Source: Nocardia grenadensis NBRC 108939
Lineage (GTDB): Bacteria; Actinomycetota; Actinomycetes; Mycobacteriales; Mycobacteriaceae
NCBI RefSeq assembly: GCF_001613445.1
Contig: NZ_BDCJ01000020.1
Span: 183,113 to 247,112 of the forward strand
Length of the DNA stretch: 64,000 nt
Direction of reading: 5' to 3'
In this document: piece after piece, positions 16,102-24,352 of the stretch
Position numbering within the stretch: position 1 is the stretch's first letter
Layout of the letters: every line of letters begins with the position of its first letter
Program-made: the position numbers and the translations under genes
Notes under the pieces: model-generated
What the model was told of the DNA's origin: nothing
What the model saw: the letters and a program-made list of their open reading frames with translations, nothing else
The model's database searches: none

Positions 16102-16923
16102 TCAGACCGTGTGGGTGCTCAGGCCGCCGGAGATTGTCAGCGCTTCGCCGTTGTAGCGGCCGCCGGAGTCGGAGACGAGTAGCAGGATCAACTCCGAGAC
16201 CTCTTCGGGCTGGATCAACCCGCCCCCGGCCTCGAACATCGCCATGGCGTCCTCGCGGGTGGGGTTCTCGTGGTCGGGCATCAGTTCGCGGTAGGTGGCG
16301 GGGTTCATGATCATGTCGGTCTGTACGCCCGAGGGGAGGACCGCGTTCACGGTGATGCCGTGTTCCGCGACCTCCTCGGCCAGTGATTTCACCAGGCCGA
16401 CCACACCCCATTTCGCGGCGGCGTAGTGGCCGGATCTGCGGGCGCCCATGCGGGCGACGATGGAGGCGGTGGCGACGATGCGGCCCGCGCCGCGCTCGAT
16501 CATATGTGGGACGACGGCGCGGAAGCTGTGGTAGACGCCGGTCAGGTTGACATCGATCATGTCCTGCCAGGTCTGTTCGGGCATTTCGGCGATCAGAGCG
16601 TTGGATGCGATGCCCGCGTTGGCCACGAGGATGTCGATACGGCCGAATTCGTCGATGGCGCGGTCGGCGACGGCGTAGAGCTGTTCCTGATCACGAACGT
16701 CGGCGGTGACGGGTACACAGCGGCGGCCGGTGTCGCGGACCAGTTTCACCGTATCGGCGAGGTCGTCTTCCGAACCGAGTGCGTAGGGCACGCTCGCGAT
16801 GGGCGCGGCGATATCGCACAGCACGATATCGGCGCCCGCCGTGGCCAGCGTCACGGCGTGCGAGCGGCCCTGCCCGCGGGCGCCGCCGGTGACGACAGCG
16901 ACTTTTCCGTCCAACTTCCCCAT
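16102..16923 (-). CDS. Short-chain dehydrogenase, mycofactocin-coupled type
   Basis: The 273-residue Rossmann protein has the NAD-binding motif TGGARGQGRSHA, the NAG motif in VANAGI, the catalytic Ser (TASIVARMG) and YxxxK in HYAAAKWG. The GARGQGRSHA form with the long insert after the second strand is typical of SDRs that carry a non-exchangeable NAD recycled by mycofactocin in mycobacteria and nocardiae. The substrate is probably an alcohol. ATG 16923 follows GGGAGGAACC. It is monocistronic and divergent from the pirin remnant. Confidence 0.88.
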   Translation of the reverse strand: MGKLDGKVAVVTGGARGQGRSHAVTLATAGADIVLCDIAAPIASVPYALGSEDDLADTVKLVRDTGRRCVPVTADVRDQEQLYAVADRAIDEFGRIDILVANAGIASNALIAEMPEQTWQDMIDVNLTGVYHSFRAVVPHMIERGAGRIVATASIVARMGARRSGHYAAAKWGVVGLVKSLAEEVAEHGITVNAVLPSGVQTDMIMNPATYRELMPDHENPTREDAMAMFEAGGGLIQPEEVSELILLLVSDSGGRYNGEALTISGGLSTHTV

Positions 16924-17007
16924 GGTTCCTCCCTCGTCGGCTCGATGCCCCCATCCTCACATTGCCGGCGCGCGTTGCATGCCGGTTCGGAGTATCGCCA
17001 GTATTTG

Positions 17008-17628
17008 ATGCCGGTGATATCCGGCGATTCCGGCGCCCTGCACGGCGTGCAGCTCTGGTACGCGACGAGGTTCAGCGAGAACGCCTTCGCGCACTATGCG
17101 CCGGAATCGGTGACACGCCCCGGCGTCACGGCACGTGTGTTCATCGGAGCGCTGCTCGGATCGAGCTCCCCGGTCGACACGCGAACCCCGGACCTGCTCG
17201 GTGCCGAACCGGTACTCGAGCCCGGTGCCTCGACACAACTCACCGTGCGGGCCGACTTCGAACACGCCGTCCTCGCCGAGAGCGCCGAGGTCACGGTGAA
17301 CTCGGCCGCCGTCGACCACCGATCACTCGCCTACATACCGCCCGGATCCGACACCTTGGTCATCACCGCGGGCGACACCGGAGCCCGCGTCATCCTCCTG
17401 GGAGGCGTCCCGCTGCGGGAGCAGATCGTGATGTGGTGGAACTTCGTCGGACGCGATCACCAGGAGATTGTCGAGTACCGGCGCCGCTACCAGGCCGAGC
17501 TCGGTTTCGAACCCGCCGACCCGAGGGATGCCGGAAAGCCTGCTCTGTTCGGCGAGTCCCCACCCCACCAAAAGCCGCCACTACCGGCGCCACCGCTGCC
17601 GAATGCCAGACTCCGCCCGCGCGAGTAA
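17008..17628 (+). pseudogene. 5'-truncated pirin-like protein
   Basis: From GDSGALHGVQLWYA onward the frame matches the second half of pirin: the end of the first cupin, then a linker, then the C-terminal cupin with ILLGGVPLREQIVMWWNFV and REYR-like ends. The first ~100 residues, including the metal-binding histidines of the N-terminal cupin, are absent; upstream sequence in frame shows no homology and is antisense to the SDR gene. ATG 17008 could still give about 206 residues, but without the catalytic iron site. Confidence 0.7.
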
Positions 17629-17964
17629 ACCGCGGGCGAGCCCGACGACCATGCCCGGACACCTGCGTTCGCCGGGCCCGTACATCCTCGACGGCGGCCT
17701 CCGGTTCGGCCACGCGCCGGCCGTGACGAACACGTACGCCCAAGCCCGCCGGTCGAACGGCGGTGACCCCGCCGGCTCCTCCGGCGACCACTGAGGTCTT
17801 GCCAACCAGCTGTCCCGCGCTCGAACGGCTGTACTCGCGCCACGGGTTGACGGACCGGCATTCGGGAGACCGGCGCGAATTCGAAATGGTCCTCGGCCTG
17901 TAGGGCGGCCTGCCCACCGCACCGGCCCGATCTGCGACGCGGTGCGACGGGCGCGCGGAAACCG
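17629..17964. other. Gene-poor spacer between two remnants
   Basis: This 336-bp stretch has no gene I can support. A plus-strand string ending REFEMVLGL before a stop near 17900 is faintly like the C-terminus of a TetR regulator, but it is too short to call. Confidence 0.4.
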
Positions 17965-18345
17965 TCAGCGGCTCTCGGGCCGGCTGCGGCCGAGGAAGGC
18001 GGCCAGTCGCTCCGTCGGTCCGGCCTCGGCGGGCGGCTCGACGCGAATACCGAACGGTGACCCGGGACCGCGGAACGCGTCGCTCAACGCCCGGTCGGCG
18101 ATGGCCTGCGCCTTGGCCACCAGTGCCGGGTCGGCTTCCGCGGGCTGTCCGATGGATACGGCCAGGTCCCAGCCGTGCGCGACGGTTTCCATGAGGTATC
18201 CGCCGACGGCGAGTCCACCGGGGGCCTCGCCCCAGGGCGCGATGAGTGTGCGGGTCAGCATGGTGTCGTCGGCCCACCGGTCGAGGGCGGCGCTCGACCG
18301 TTTCAAGTAGTCCTCACCGGGCCGGTTCGTGTCGATATCGGCTCG
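17965..18345 (-). pseudogene. 5'-truncated TIGR03086/maleylpyruvate-isomerase-like protein
   Basis: The frame matches the C-terminal two thirds of the mycothiol-dependent TIGR03086 family: LTRTLIAPWGEAPGG, then the conserved YLMETVAHGWDLA with the metal-site His, then DAFRGPGSPFG and ERLAAFLGR at the end. The N-terminal helices that complete the DinB-like fold are missing; homology stops near 18345, where a rightward WYL-regulator fragment begins. The two are divergent neighbours that both lost their 5' ends at one junction. Confidence 0.7.
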
Positions 18346-18364
18346 GGCGGGGAGCGGGCGTGGG

Positions 18365-18850
18365 TCGGCGCCGGTTGTCGGCACGACCTGGTATCTCGTC
18401 GCCGCCCATCGGGGCAGGCCGCGCAGCTACCGGGTGTCCCGGATCAGCGCCGTGCGCCGGCTCGGTGAACCCGGCCGCCGGCCGCCGGACCTCGATCTGC
18501 ACCGGGTGTGGCGGCAGATGCGCGACGACTTCCGTGCAGCGCCCGCCACCGAGATCGTGTTGCGCGTGCACCGGCCGCGACTATCGCTGGTGTTGCGGTC
18601 CCTGGCGGTGACCGCGCTCGGTGACCCCGATCCCGTCCCTGGCGAGCCGGATATGTACCGGCTGCCGGTGCGCAGTGTGGAAGTGGCCGCGGCCATGCTG
18701 GTGGGTTTCGGCGCCGAGGTCGATATCCTCGCCCCGGCGGAGTTGCGGGACCGGATCATCGCGATCGCGGGGGCCGCCGGCGAACATCATCGGAAAGCAC
18801 CGGGGCAGCCGGATCCTGCCGACGTGCGATTCGGACGAAATATCTGTTGA
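18365..18850 (+). pseudogene. 5'-truncated YafY-type WYL-domain regulator
   Basis: The frame begins inside a WYL domain (TTWYLVAAHRGRPRSYRVSR) and continues to the family C-terminus with VLRVHRPRLSLVLRSL and AAMLVGFGAEVDILAPAELR. The N-terminal winged helix and linker, about 150-180 residues, are gone. YafY-type regulators are often divergent from a DinB/TIGR03086-like enzyme gene, as here, so the original pair was probably intact before a deletion over the shared promoter region. Confidence 0.75.
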
Positions 18851-18877
18851 CTCTCCATCTACTGGAAGGTTCAGGCT
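18847..18877 (+). promoter_or_regulatory. MerR-type promoter of the gene at 18885
   Basis: TTGACT at 18847-18852 is followed by the dyad CTCCA-TCTAC-TGGAAG and, at a stretched spacing of 19-20 bp, a weak -10 (CAGGCT). Overlong spacers with a centred dyad are the hallmark of MerR-activated promoters. It ends 8 bp before the start codon, which implies autoregulation. Confidence 0.65.
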
Positions 18878-18884
18878 GATTCCC

Positions 18885-19796
18885 GTGAGTGACCACGAGG
18901 GACTGTTCACCATCGGTGAGTTGGCACGCCGCACCGGACTCTCGGTGCGGACCATCCGGTTTTGGTCGGACTCCGGAGTCGTACCGGCGACCGATCGGTC
19001 GCCGTCCGGCTACCGGCTCTACGACACCGAAGCGGTGGCCCGGCTCGATCTGGTGCGCACGCTCCGTGAGCTGGGCCTGGACCTGCCGACTGTGCAGAAG
19101 GTGTTGCGACGACAGGCCACCGTGGCCGAGGTCGCCGCATCACACGCCCGCGCCTTGGACGCCGAGATCCGCACCCTGCGGATCCGGCGCGCGGTCCTGC
19201 GTTCGGTCGCTCATCGAGGAAGCTCGACCGAGGAGATGAGAATTATGCACAAGATGGCCGAACTGTCCGCCGCCGAACGGCAACGGTTGATCGACGACTT
19301 CGTCAACGCCATGTTCGACGGGATAGCGGACGACGCGCCGGGCGCGACTATCGCGCACGGGATGCGCATGCTGCCCCCTGAACTCCCCGACGACCCGAGC
19401 CCGGAGCAGGTGAACGCCTGGATCGAATTGGCCGAACTGGTGACCGACACCGACTTCCAGGCCCGTTGCCGGCAGATGGCGGTGGTCGGCGCCACCGGCG
19501 AGACCGGGCCGGAGAGCGACATCGATCCGGATCGTGTGTCCGAGTACGCCGGGCGCGCGCTCGACGAAGGCGTGACACCCGGATCCGTCCGCGGCAAAGA
19601 GGTACTGGAACAGATCGTCGACGCCGCTCTGCCCGCGGCGGCACGCCGGCGATTGGCCGATCGGACCGAGGTATTCACCGACCGCCGGGTCGAGCGGTAC
19701 TGGGAGCTGCTGGCAGTACTCAACGACTGGCCGCGGCGGGAACCTCGCGTTCCGGCCTGGGAGTGGTTCATCGACGCGTTGCGTGCCCACGCCTGA
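18885..19796 (+). CDS. MerR-family transcriptional regulator
   Basis: This 303-residue regulator has an N-terminal MerR winged helix (TIGELARRTGLSVRTIRFWSDSGVVPA, GYRLYD, LVRTLRELGLDLPTVQKVL) and a coiled coil, then a large C-terminal helical domain. There is no metal-binding cysteine set. GTG 18885 fits the domain start and lies just after the MerR-type promoter. It is convergent with the thiocyanate-hydrolase-like operon, so control of that operon by this protein is not indicated by position. Confidence 0.9.
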   Translation: MSDHEGLFTIGELARRTGLSVRTIRFWSDSGVVPATDRSPSGYRLYDTEAVARLDLVRTLRELGLDLPTVQKVLRRQATVAEVAASHARALDAEIRTLRIRRAVLRSVAHRGSSTEEMRIMHKMAELSAAERQRLIDDFVNAMFDGIADDAPGATIAHGMRMLPPELPDDPSPEQVNAWIELAELVTDTDFQARCRQMAVVGATGETGPESDIDPDRVSEYAGRALDEGVTPGSVRGKEVLEQIVDAALPAAARRRLADRTEVFTDRRVERYWELLAVLNDWPRREPRVPAWEWFIDALRAHA

Positions 19797-19868
19797 TCGG
19801 TGTCTTCCGGTGCGGTGACACCGTCGCCGCACCGGAGACGCGTTCTTCCACACGCACCGACGACCGAT

Positions 19869-20228
19869 TCATCCCCCCGCTTCGAGCCTGGCCCGGACCT
19901 CCTCGATCTGGCCGGCCAACTCGGCTTCGTCGATGACTCCTCTGGCGATCAACGAATGCGCCAGCGCGACGAGCTGATTCTCCGGAAACGGCAGCGCCGG
20001 ATACACCTCCTCGGTGAGACGGTCCTCCTCGTCACGCCGGGTGAGCAGCGGCAGTGCCGCCCCTTCGCGGTCGAGGGCGTCGCATATTCCGTCCAGACTC
20101 GATTTCCACGGTGGCGACGGGTTCTCGACGCCGTACTTGTCGGCCATTCGTGACCACACCTGCCCCCGGGCGATCATCTCCTCCAACAGCGGCACTCTGA
20201 CCCGCGTAATGTCCTCGCTCACTGGCAT
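19869..20228 (-). CDS. Putative metallochaperone/activator of the nitrile hydratase-like enzyme (P15K-like)
   Basis: The 119-residue helical protein is the last gene of the operon, 18 bp after scnC-like. Its C-terminus (FPENQLVALAHSLIARGV, then AELAGQIEEVRARLEA) resembles the N-terminal part of nitrile hydratase beta subunits, which is also what the small activators of cobalt nitrile hydratase and thiocyanate hydrolase (P14K, P15K) resemble. I therefore infer that it inserts the metal into the alpha-type subunit. It is longer at the N-terminus than beta-like stubs. A GGAGGA site precedes the ATG. There is no His-rich metal motif. Confidence 0.6.
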   Translation of the reverse strand: MPVSEDITRVRVPLLEEMIARGQVWSRMADKYGVENPSPPWKSSLDGICDALDREGAALPLLTRRDEEDRLTEEVYPALPFPENQLVALAHSLIARGVIDEAELAGQIEEVRARLEAGG

Positions 20229-20246
20229 CTGTTGTCCTCCGGTCCG

Positions 20247-20969
20247 TCAGTAGTTCTGCGCCGGGTGCACCGCGGTGTGTACGGGGCGTTCCACATCCGC
20301 GGTGCGTCCCGGCTTGGGCAGGGCGACGCCGATCAAACAGTCACGTGTCACGATCTGGGTGAGCTCCTCCTCGCTCCATCCCTGCGTGCCGTCCGGGCGT
20401 ACCGGTAGGACCATGAACCGATGCTTGGAATTGGAGTCCTCGACGCGGATCTCGACATCTTCGGTGAGGTAGAGGCCGAATTCGGCGAGAACCTGACGCG
20501 GCCAGCGGACGAGCCGGCGGCGGTAGTTCGGGGTCCGGTACCACTCGGGCGAATTCCCGAGCAGCGGACGGGGGTAGCAGGAGCACAGGCTGCAGCAGAC
20601 CACGTGATGCAGCGTCGGTGTGTCCTCGAGGACGTGCAGCGCGGTGAAATCGCTGGGGGTTCCGAAGCCGGTCGGTTTCAGCCAATCGATGCCGACCTCA
20701 TGGCATGCGGTGATGGCGTCGTCCAAGGCGAGCTGCTTGAAGTCGGGGTCGGACCACGCCTTGGCGACGAACCGGGCACCCGGCGCCGGACCCAATTGCT
20801 CGAAATACTCGGTGTACCGGCGGTGGTCCTCGGCGGTGAACAGTCCCTTCTCGATCGCGAGTTCGCGTAGCGCGACCTCGAGCACCTCGAAATCGGTGAC
20901 CTCCTCCACCATCGGCGCCGCGTGCCGGGGTGCTTCGGTGTCCTCGCCTTCGTTCGATATCCCGCTCAT
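20247..20969 (-). CDS. Thiocyanate hydrolase gamma-like subunit (metal-binding, nitrile hydratase alpha type)
   Basis: The 240-residue protein is closer to thiocyanate hydrolase gamma (ScnC) than to classical nitrile hydratase alpha. Shared phrases include MVEEVTDFEVLE, CSCYPRPLLG, SPEWYRTPNYRRRLVRW, RQVLAEFG and TRDCLIGVALPKPG. The metal claw is C126-S-L-C129-S130-C131; the outer cysteines are those oxidised after translation in this family. CSLCSC is the form usually linked to iron, while cobalt enzymes carry CTLCSC, so the metal is uncertain. The reaction would be hydration of thiocyanate to carbonyl sulfide and ammonia, or of a nitrile to an amide. A GGGAGGA site precedes the ATG. Confidence 0.85.
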   Translation of the reverse strand: MSGISNEGEDTEAPRHAAPMVEEVTDFEVLEVALRELAIEKGLFTAEDHRRYTEYFEQLGPAPGARFVAKAWSDPDFKQLALDDAITACHEVGIDWLKPTGFGTPSDFTALHVLEDTPTLHHVVCCSLCSCYPRPLLGNSPEWYRTPNYRRRLVRWPRQVLAEFGLYLTEDVEIRVEDSNSKHRFMVLPVRPDGTQGWSEEELTQIVTRDCLIGVALPKPGRTADVERPVHTAVHPAQNY

Positions 20970-20999
20970 CGTGTTCCTCCCACTGAGGTGTAACCCGGT

Positions 21000-21821
21000 C
21001 TACGAGATCGCCTGGAGCCAGGGCTCCGATATTTCCGCCTGCAAGGTGTCGCCGGGGGATCCTCGATACGGATCCCACAGATCTGTCATATCGAAGCGCA
21101 CGATGTAGAACCATTCGGGGCGCCGGTCCTCGCGGTCGAACGCCTCGTCTTCCGGTATCGGGCTCTCGTACGACACTTTGACGACCGTCCCCGGTTTGCC
21201 GCGCAGATACTCCTGGGTGCGGGTGTAGAAGATGGTCGGAAGATCACGCACCAGTACCCGGTCGCCGACTCCGAACCGGGGAGTTTCCGCCTGCCCGGCG
21301 AAACATTGGGGATCGCCGTGACCGACCGCGTCACGGTGATGAATATTCCGGGCCACCTCGGTACCGTCTCCGGTGCCACGGGGCGCGGCCGTCAACGGGC
21401 CGGAGCTGCCCGCGCTGCGCTCCCGGACCTCCTGGGTTCGTTCGAGCAGTTCACGCAGCGTGATATGCCGTTTGTCGATGAGGCAGCGAGCGACGGCCAG
21501 CACCCAGCGGCCGTAATAGGGAAACCCGAGATATTGCGTACGCCCGACATCGACATTTCCCAGCCGGCGACGTTCCTCGGAAGTCCAGATGCCCCGCCAG
21601 CCCAGCACCTCGCAGGTGATGAACGTATTGAGCTCCCAGACCTCCTCTTCCTTCTCTTCGAAAACAGCCGGCGCATCGGGCTCCCCGCCCACATCGTGCG
21701 GGGTTTTCATAATTGCCCGAAAGAGCGCGTGATCGATCTGATCGGGGTAGGGCCAATCGCGGAGCTGGTGTAGCGCGACGCGCAGTTGACTGACGTAGTC
21801 GTCCATGACCGAATTTGCCAT
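21000..21821 (-). CDS. Fused thiocyanate hydrolase beta-alpha subunit (nitrile hydratase beta type)
   Basis: The first ~140 residues match ScnB (PHDVGGEPDAP, EEKEEEVWELNTF, YLGFPYYGRW, DKRHITLREL), and the last ~120 match ScnA with its SH3-like barrel (HGDPQCF, FGVGDRVLVRDLP, FYTRTQEYLRGKPGTV). In Thiobacillus these are two separate proteins; here one 273-residue chain joins them, as in ordinary nitrile hydratase beta subunits. An ATG lies at 21830, but the AGGGAG there touches it; the second ATG at 21821 has the proper 9-nt gap, so I start there. First gene of the operon, 30 bp before scnC-like. Confidence 0.85.
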   Translation of the reverse strand: MANSVMDDYVSQLRVALHQLRDWPYPDQIDHALFRAIMKTPHDVGGEPDAPAVFEEKEEEVWELNTFITCEVLGWRGIWTSEERRRLGNVDVGRTQYLGFPYYGRWVLAVARCLIDKRHITLRELLERTQEVRERSAGSSGPLTAAPRGTGDGTEVARNIHHRDAVGHGDPQCFAGQAETPRFGVGDRVLVRDLPTIFYTRTQEYLRGKPGTVVKVSYESPIPEDEAFDREDRRPEWFYIVRFDMTDLWDPYRGSPGDTLQAEISEPWLQAIS

Positions 21822-22233
21822 GATCGCCATCTCCCTGAAGTGGGTAGGTCGCCCTCAACCTTAACGGCGGTCGGTCGGATTCACCGGTTTCGAAACCATC
21901 AAATCTGTGACTCGGTTCCGAGGGTGACGACCAGCCGATACTCCGGTTCGATAAAGGTAAGCCGGCTGCGTCGGACGCCGAGCGTGTGGGCCGCTACCGC
22001 ACCTACCCGCACACCGAGCATCGGCTCGGCGCCGTACTACCGGTCGGCTGCCAGGACACTGCGACCGCCGGGTGGAGCCGAATCGACGCCCGGCTCCACC
22101 CGGTCTCCGGACGTTTCGCGAGTCTTCGCCGCTCGCTGACCATCGATACTCATCGCCGCGACCCCGATGCGGCGGTCCCGCTCGACAGGATGCCTCGAAT
22201 CGTCCGCTCAGCCGGATATCGGCGCCGTTCCGG
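21822..22233. other. Intergenic region between nrdF and the thiocyanate-hydrolase-like operon
   Basis: This 412-bp stretch must hold the operon promoter (leftward) and the end of the nrdF transcript. I see no recognisable gene. The frames present look like non-coding GC-rich sequence. No clear hairpin terminator follows nrdF. Confidence 0.4.
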
Positions 22234-23196
22234 TCAGAACTCCCAGTCCTCGTCCTCGGTGTTGACCGCCTTGCCGATGACATAGCTGGAACCCGAACCC
22301 GAGAAGAAGTCGTGGTTCTCGTCGGCATTGGGGGACAGGGCCGAGAGGATGGCCGGATTCACCTCGGTCTCGTCCTTCGGGAACAGGCCCTCGTAACCCA
22401 GGTTCATCAGGGCCTTGTTGGCGTTGTAGCGCAGGAACTTCTTGACGTCTTCGGTCAGGCCGACCTCGTCGTAGAGGTCCTGGGTGTAGTCGACCTCGTT
22501 GTCGTAGAGCTCGAACAGCAGCTCGAAGGTGTAGTTCTTCAGCTCGTCGCGTTCGGCCTGGGTGACCTGTTCGAGTCCGCGCTGGTACTTGTAGCCGATG
22601 TAGTAGCCGTGCACCGCCTCGTCCCGGATGATCAGGCGGATCATATCGGCGGTGTTGGTGAGCTTGGCGCGTGAGGACCAGTGCATCGGCAGGTAGAAGC
22701 CGGAGTAGAACAGGAAGCTCTCCAGCAGGGTGGACGCGACCTTACGCTTGAGCGGGTCCTCGCCGCGGTAGTACTCGAGAACGATCTCGGCCTTGCGCTG
22801 GAGGTTGCGGTTCTCCTCCGACCAGCGGAAAGCGTCGTCGATCTCGCGGGTCGAGCACAGGGTGGAGAAGATCGAGCTGTAGCTCTTGGCGTGCACCGAC
22901 TCCATGAACGCGATATTGGTGAGCACCGCCTCCTCGTGCGGGGTCAGCGCGTCGGGGATGAGGCTGACCGCGCCGACGGTGCCCTGGATGGTGTCCAGCA
23001 GGGTGAGGCCGGTGAACACCCGCATGGTGAGTTGTTTCTCGTCGGCGGTGAGGGTGTTCCAGGAGGGGATGTCGTTGGACACCGGGACCTTCTCCGGCAG
23101 CCAGAAGTTACCGGTGAGCCGATCCCAGACCTCGGCGTCCTTCTCGTCGGGTACCCGATTCCAGTTGATGGCCGAAACCCGATCGATGAGCTTCAT
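22234..23196 (-). CDS. nrdF: Class Ib ribonucleotide reductase beta subunit
   Basis: NrdF (320 residues) carries the metal-tyrosyl radical that NrdI helps form and that drives NrdE. Metal ligands are visible in order: Asp in TLLDTIQGT, Glu and His in NIAFMESVHAKSYS, Glu in LLESFLFYSGF, and Glu/His in RDEAVHGYYIGYKY. The C-terminal EDEDWEF tail is the NrdE-docking peptide. I place the start at ATG 23196 (MKLIDRVSAINWNRV), matching the family; GAAGGGTG lies upstream. It is alone, on the opposite strand to nrdHIE and 18.7 kb from nrdE. The NrdR-like boxes at 23250-23297 tie it to that operon. Confidence 0.95.
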   Translation of the reverse strand: MKLIDRVSAINWNRVPDEKDAEVWDRLTGNFWLPEKVPVSNDIPSWNTLTADEKQLTMRVFTGLTLLDTIQGTVGAVSLIPDALTPHEEAVLTNIAFMESVHAKSYSSIFSTLCSTREIDDAFRWSEENRNLQRKAEIVLEYYRGEDPLKRKVASTLLESFLFYSGFYLPMHWSSRAKLTNTADMIRLIIRDEAVHGYYIGYKYQRGLEQVTQAERDELKNYTFELLFELYDNEVDYTQDLYDEVGLTEDVKKFLRYNANKALMNLGYEGLFPKDETEVNPAILSALSPNADENHDFFSGSGSSYVIGKAVNTEDEDWEF

Positions 23197-23249
23197 GCTG
23201 CTTCCACACCCTTCCCAACGAATCCGACGACTGCTCAGCGCGTGCCGTA

Positions 23250-23297
23250 ACACTACCCCTTGGGGGTTGAATCGCCGAGCACTACCACAACTTGTGT
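23250..23297 (-). promoter_or_regulatory. Tandem NrdR-like boxes upstream of nrdF
   Basis: Read on the minus strand, the gene-proximal box at 23250-23265 is CCCCAAGGGGTAGTGT and the distal box at 23282-23297 is ACACAAGTTGTGGTAG. Each agrees with the NrdR consensus at 10 of 16 positions. Their centres are 32 bp apart, exactly as in the nrdH promoter, and the proximal box matches box 2 of nrdH at 13 of 16 positions. Confidence 0.65.
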
Positions 23298-23367
23298 TTC
23301 ACGCGTCGAATGCGCTAGGGAGCGGGAGATTTCGGCGCGCGTGGGCCCCGCAGGCGCCGAGCGTACT

Positions 23368-23589
23368 TCAGTCGTCGGACGGTGGTTTGTGGTGGCCATC
23401 GGATCTGTCGTCACTCGACGGTGCCATGGCGAGACCGAAGGCCAGCCCGAAGCCGATACCCAGCCCGATTCCGAGGACCAGGTTGTTCAGCACCACGAGG
23501 CCGAGCGGGATACCGATCGCCAGTCCGATGGCGATCCCGATACTCAGCCGGCTCGCGAGTGAGCGATCACCCTCAGTGTTGCCGCCCAT
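23368..23589 (-). CDS. Small glycine-zipper membrane protein
   Basis: The 73-residue product has two hydrophobic stretches with regular glycines (SIGIAIGLAIGIPLGLVVL and GIGLGIGFGLAFGLAM) flanked by charged ends. Such glycine-zipper pairs pack into membranes as hairpins or oligomers. No family was recognised. It is divergent in no obvious pair; the nrdF promoter lies downstream of its stop on the same strand. Confidence 0.55.
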   Translation of the reverse strand: MGGNTEGDRSLASRLSIGIAIGLAIGIPLGLVVLNNLVLGIGLGIGFGLAFGLAMAPSSDDRSDGHHKPPSDD

Positions 23590-23805
23590 ACTTCGACGGT
23601 ACGCCGGTTAAGGCTGTTCACCTGCGGAAACAGGGTCTCGGAACGGTTGATGTCCGATTGCGGACCGGTGCCTTCGGCGGTGTGCGGGATCCGGTGGGCC
23701 GTGTTCCGGTCAGCCGGCCGGACCAGCGTTCCGCGGTTCTACGCCGGGCCCGGTGCCGGAGGCGGTGCCGTCGCCGGGAGGTGGGCCTGCGGGCGGAGCA
23801 CCACC

Positions 23806-23862
23806 GGGCCCCGCGCCACCCGCGGGCGGAGAACCATCGGGCCCCGCGCCACCCGCGGGCGG
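23806..23862 (+). repeat. Short tandem repeat, 33-bp period
   Basis: The 24-bp core that begins GGGCCCCGCGCCACCCGC at 23806 recurs exactly at 23839, 33 bp later, and a weaker copy precedes it near 23783. The period is a multiple of three, as in coding repeats, but no gene could be supported in the 331-bp stretch 23590-23920. Confidence 0.6.
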
Positions 23863-23920
23863 TTCCGGCGGGGGCCGCTCTGTCCGGGACCACCGTCGGC
23901 TCGGTTCGCCGACTTCTCGG

Positions 23921-24352
23921 CTAAGCGATGGTGAGCGAGATCTCCATCCCGCTCCCGGGATCGCCGGTCACCGTGGCCGGCTCGGCGTCCCGGCCGTCAC
24001 CGAAGACGTTGTCCCGGGCCGGCGTCACCTCCCCCGAGGTTCGTCACACTGCGGGCATAACCGGAGTCGGCACCGAACACCTGCTCGCAGGCTCCCCGCG
24101 GCAGCGCGATCTGGGCGGTCAGCCGGGCGTTCTCCCCCGCGCCCGCGGTGCCGCTCGCGGCGGTGAATGCTGCCGAACCGGTGGTGCGGTGCCGGTACCT
24201 GACGAGCAGGCCGCGGCCACGGATGCGGTCCCGACCGCGCCCATGATCCACAGCGCCCGCCGGCGGCCCAGCATCACCGACATATCGTGGGCGAGCCCGA
24301 GATCGTGTTCGTAGGGTAGTTCCGTCCGTGGCCGTTCAGGTCGTTTCCGCAC
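23921..24352 (-). pseudogene. Intradiol ring-cleavage dioxygenase remnant with the catalytic middle deleted
   Basis: From GTG 24352 the frame reads ELPYEHDLGLAHDMS, then the twin-arginine-type signal GRRRALWIMGAVGTASVAAACSSG of secreted intradiol dioxygenases. It then runs, with a frame change, into the family's C-terminus: AQIALPRGACEQVF, ARSVTNLGG, then in another frame DNVFGDG, ATVTGDPGSGMEISLTIA. The ~150 residues between, which hold the Tyr/Tyr/His/His iron ligands, are absent. At least two frame changes and an internal deletion show that the gene is dead. Intact relatives cleave catechol-like rings. Confidence 0.7.

Noticed and set aside
17800..17905. Possible TetR C-terminus (REFEMVLGL before a stop)
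   Set aside because: Only about 15 residues look family-like; too short to call a pseudogene.
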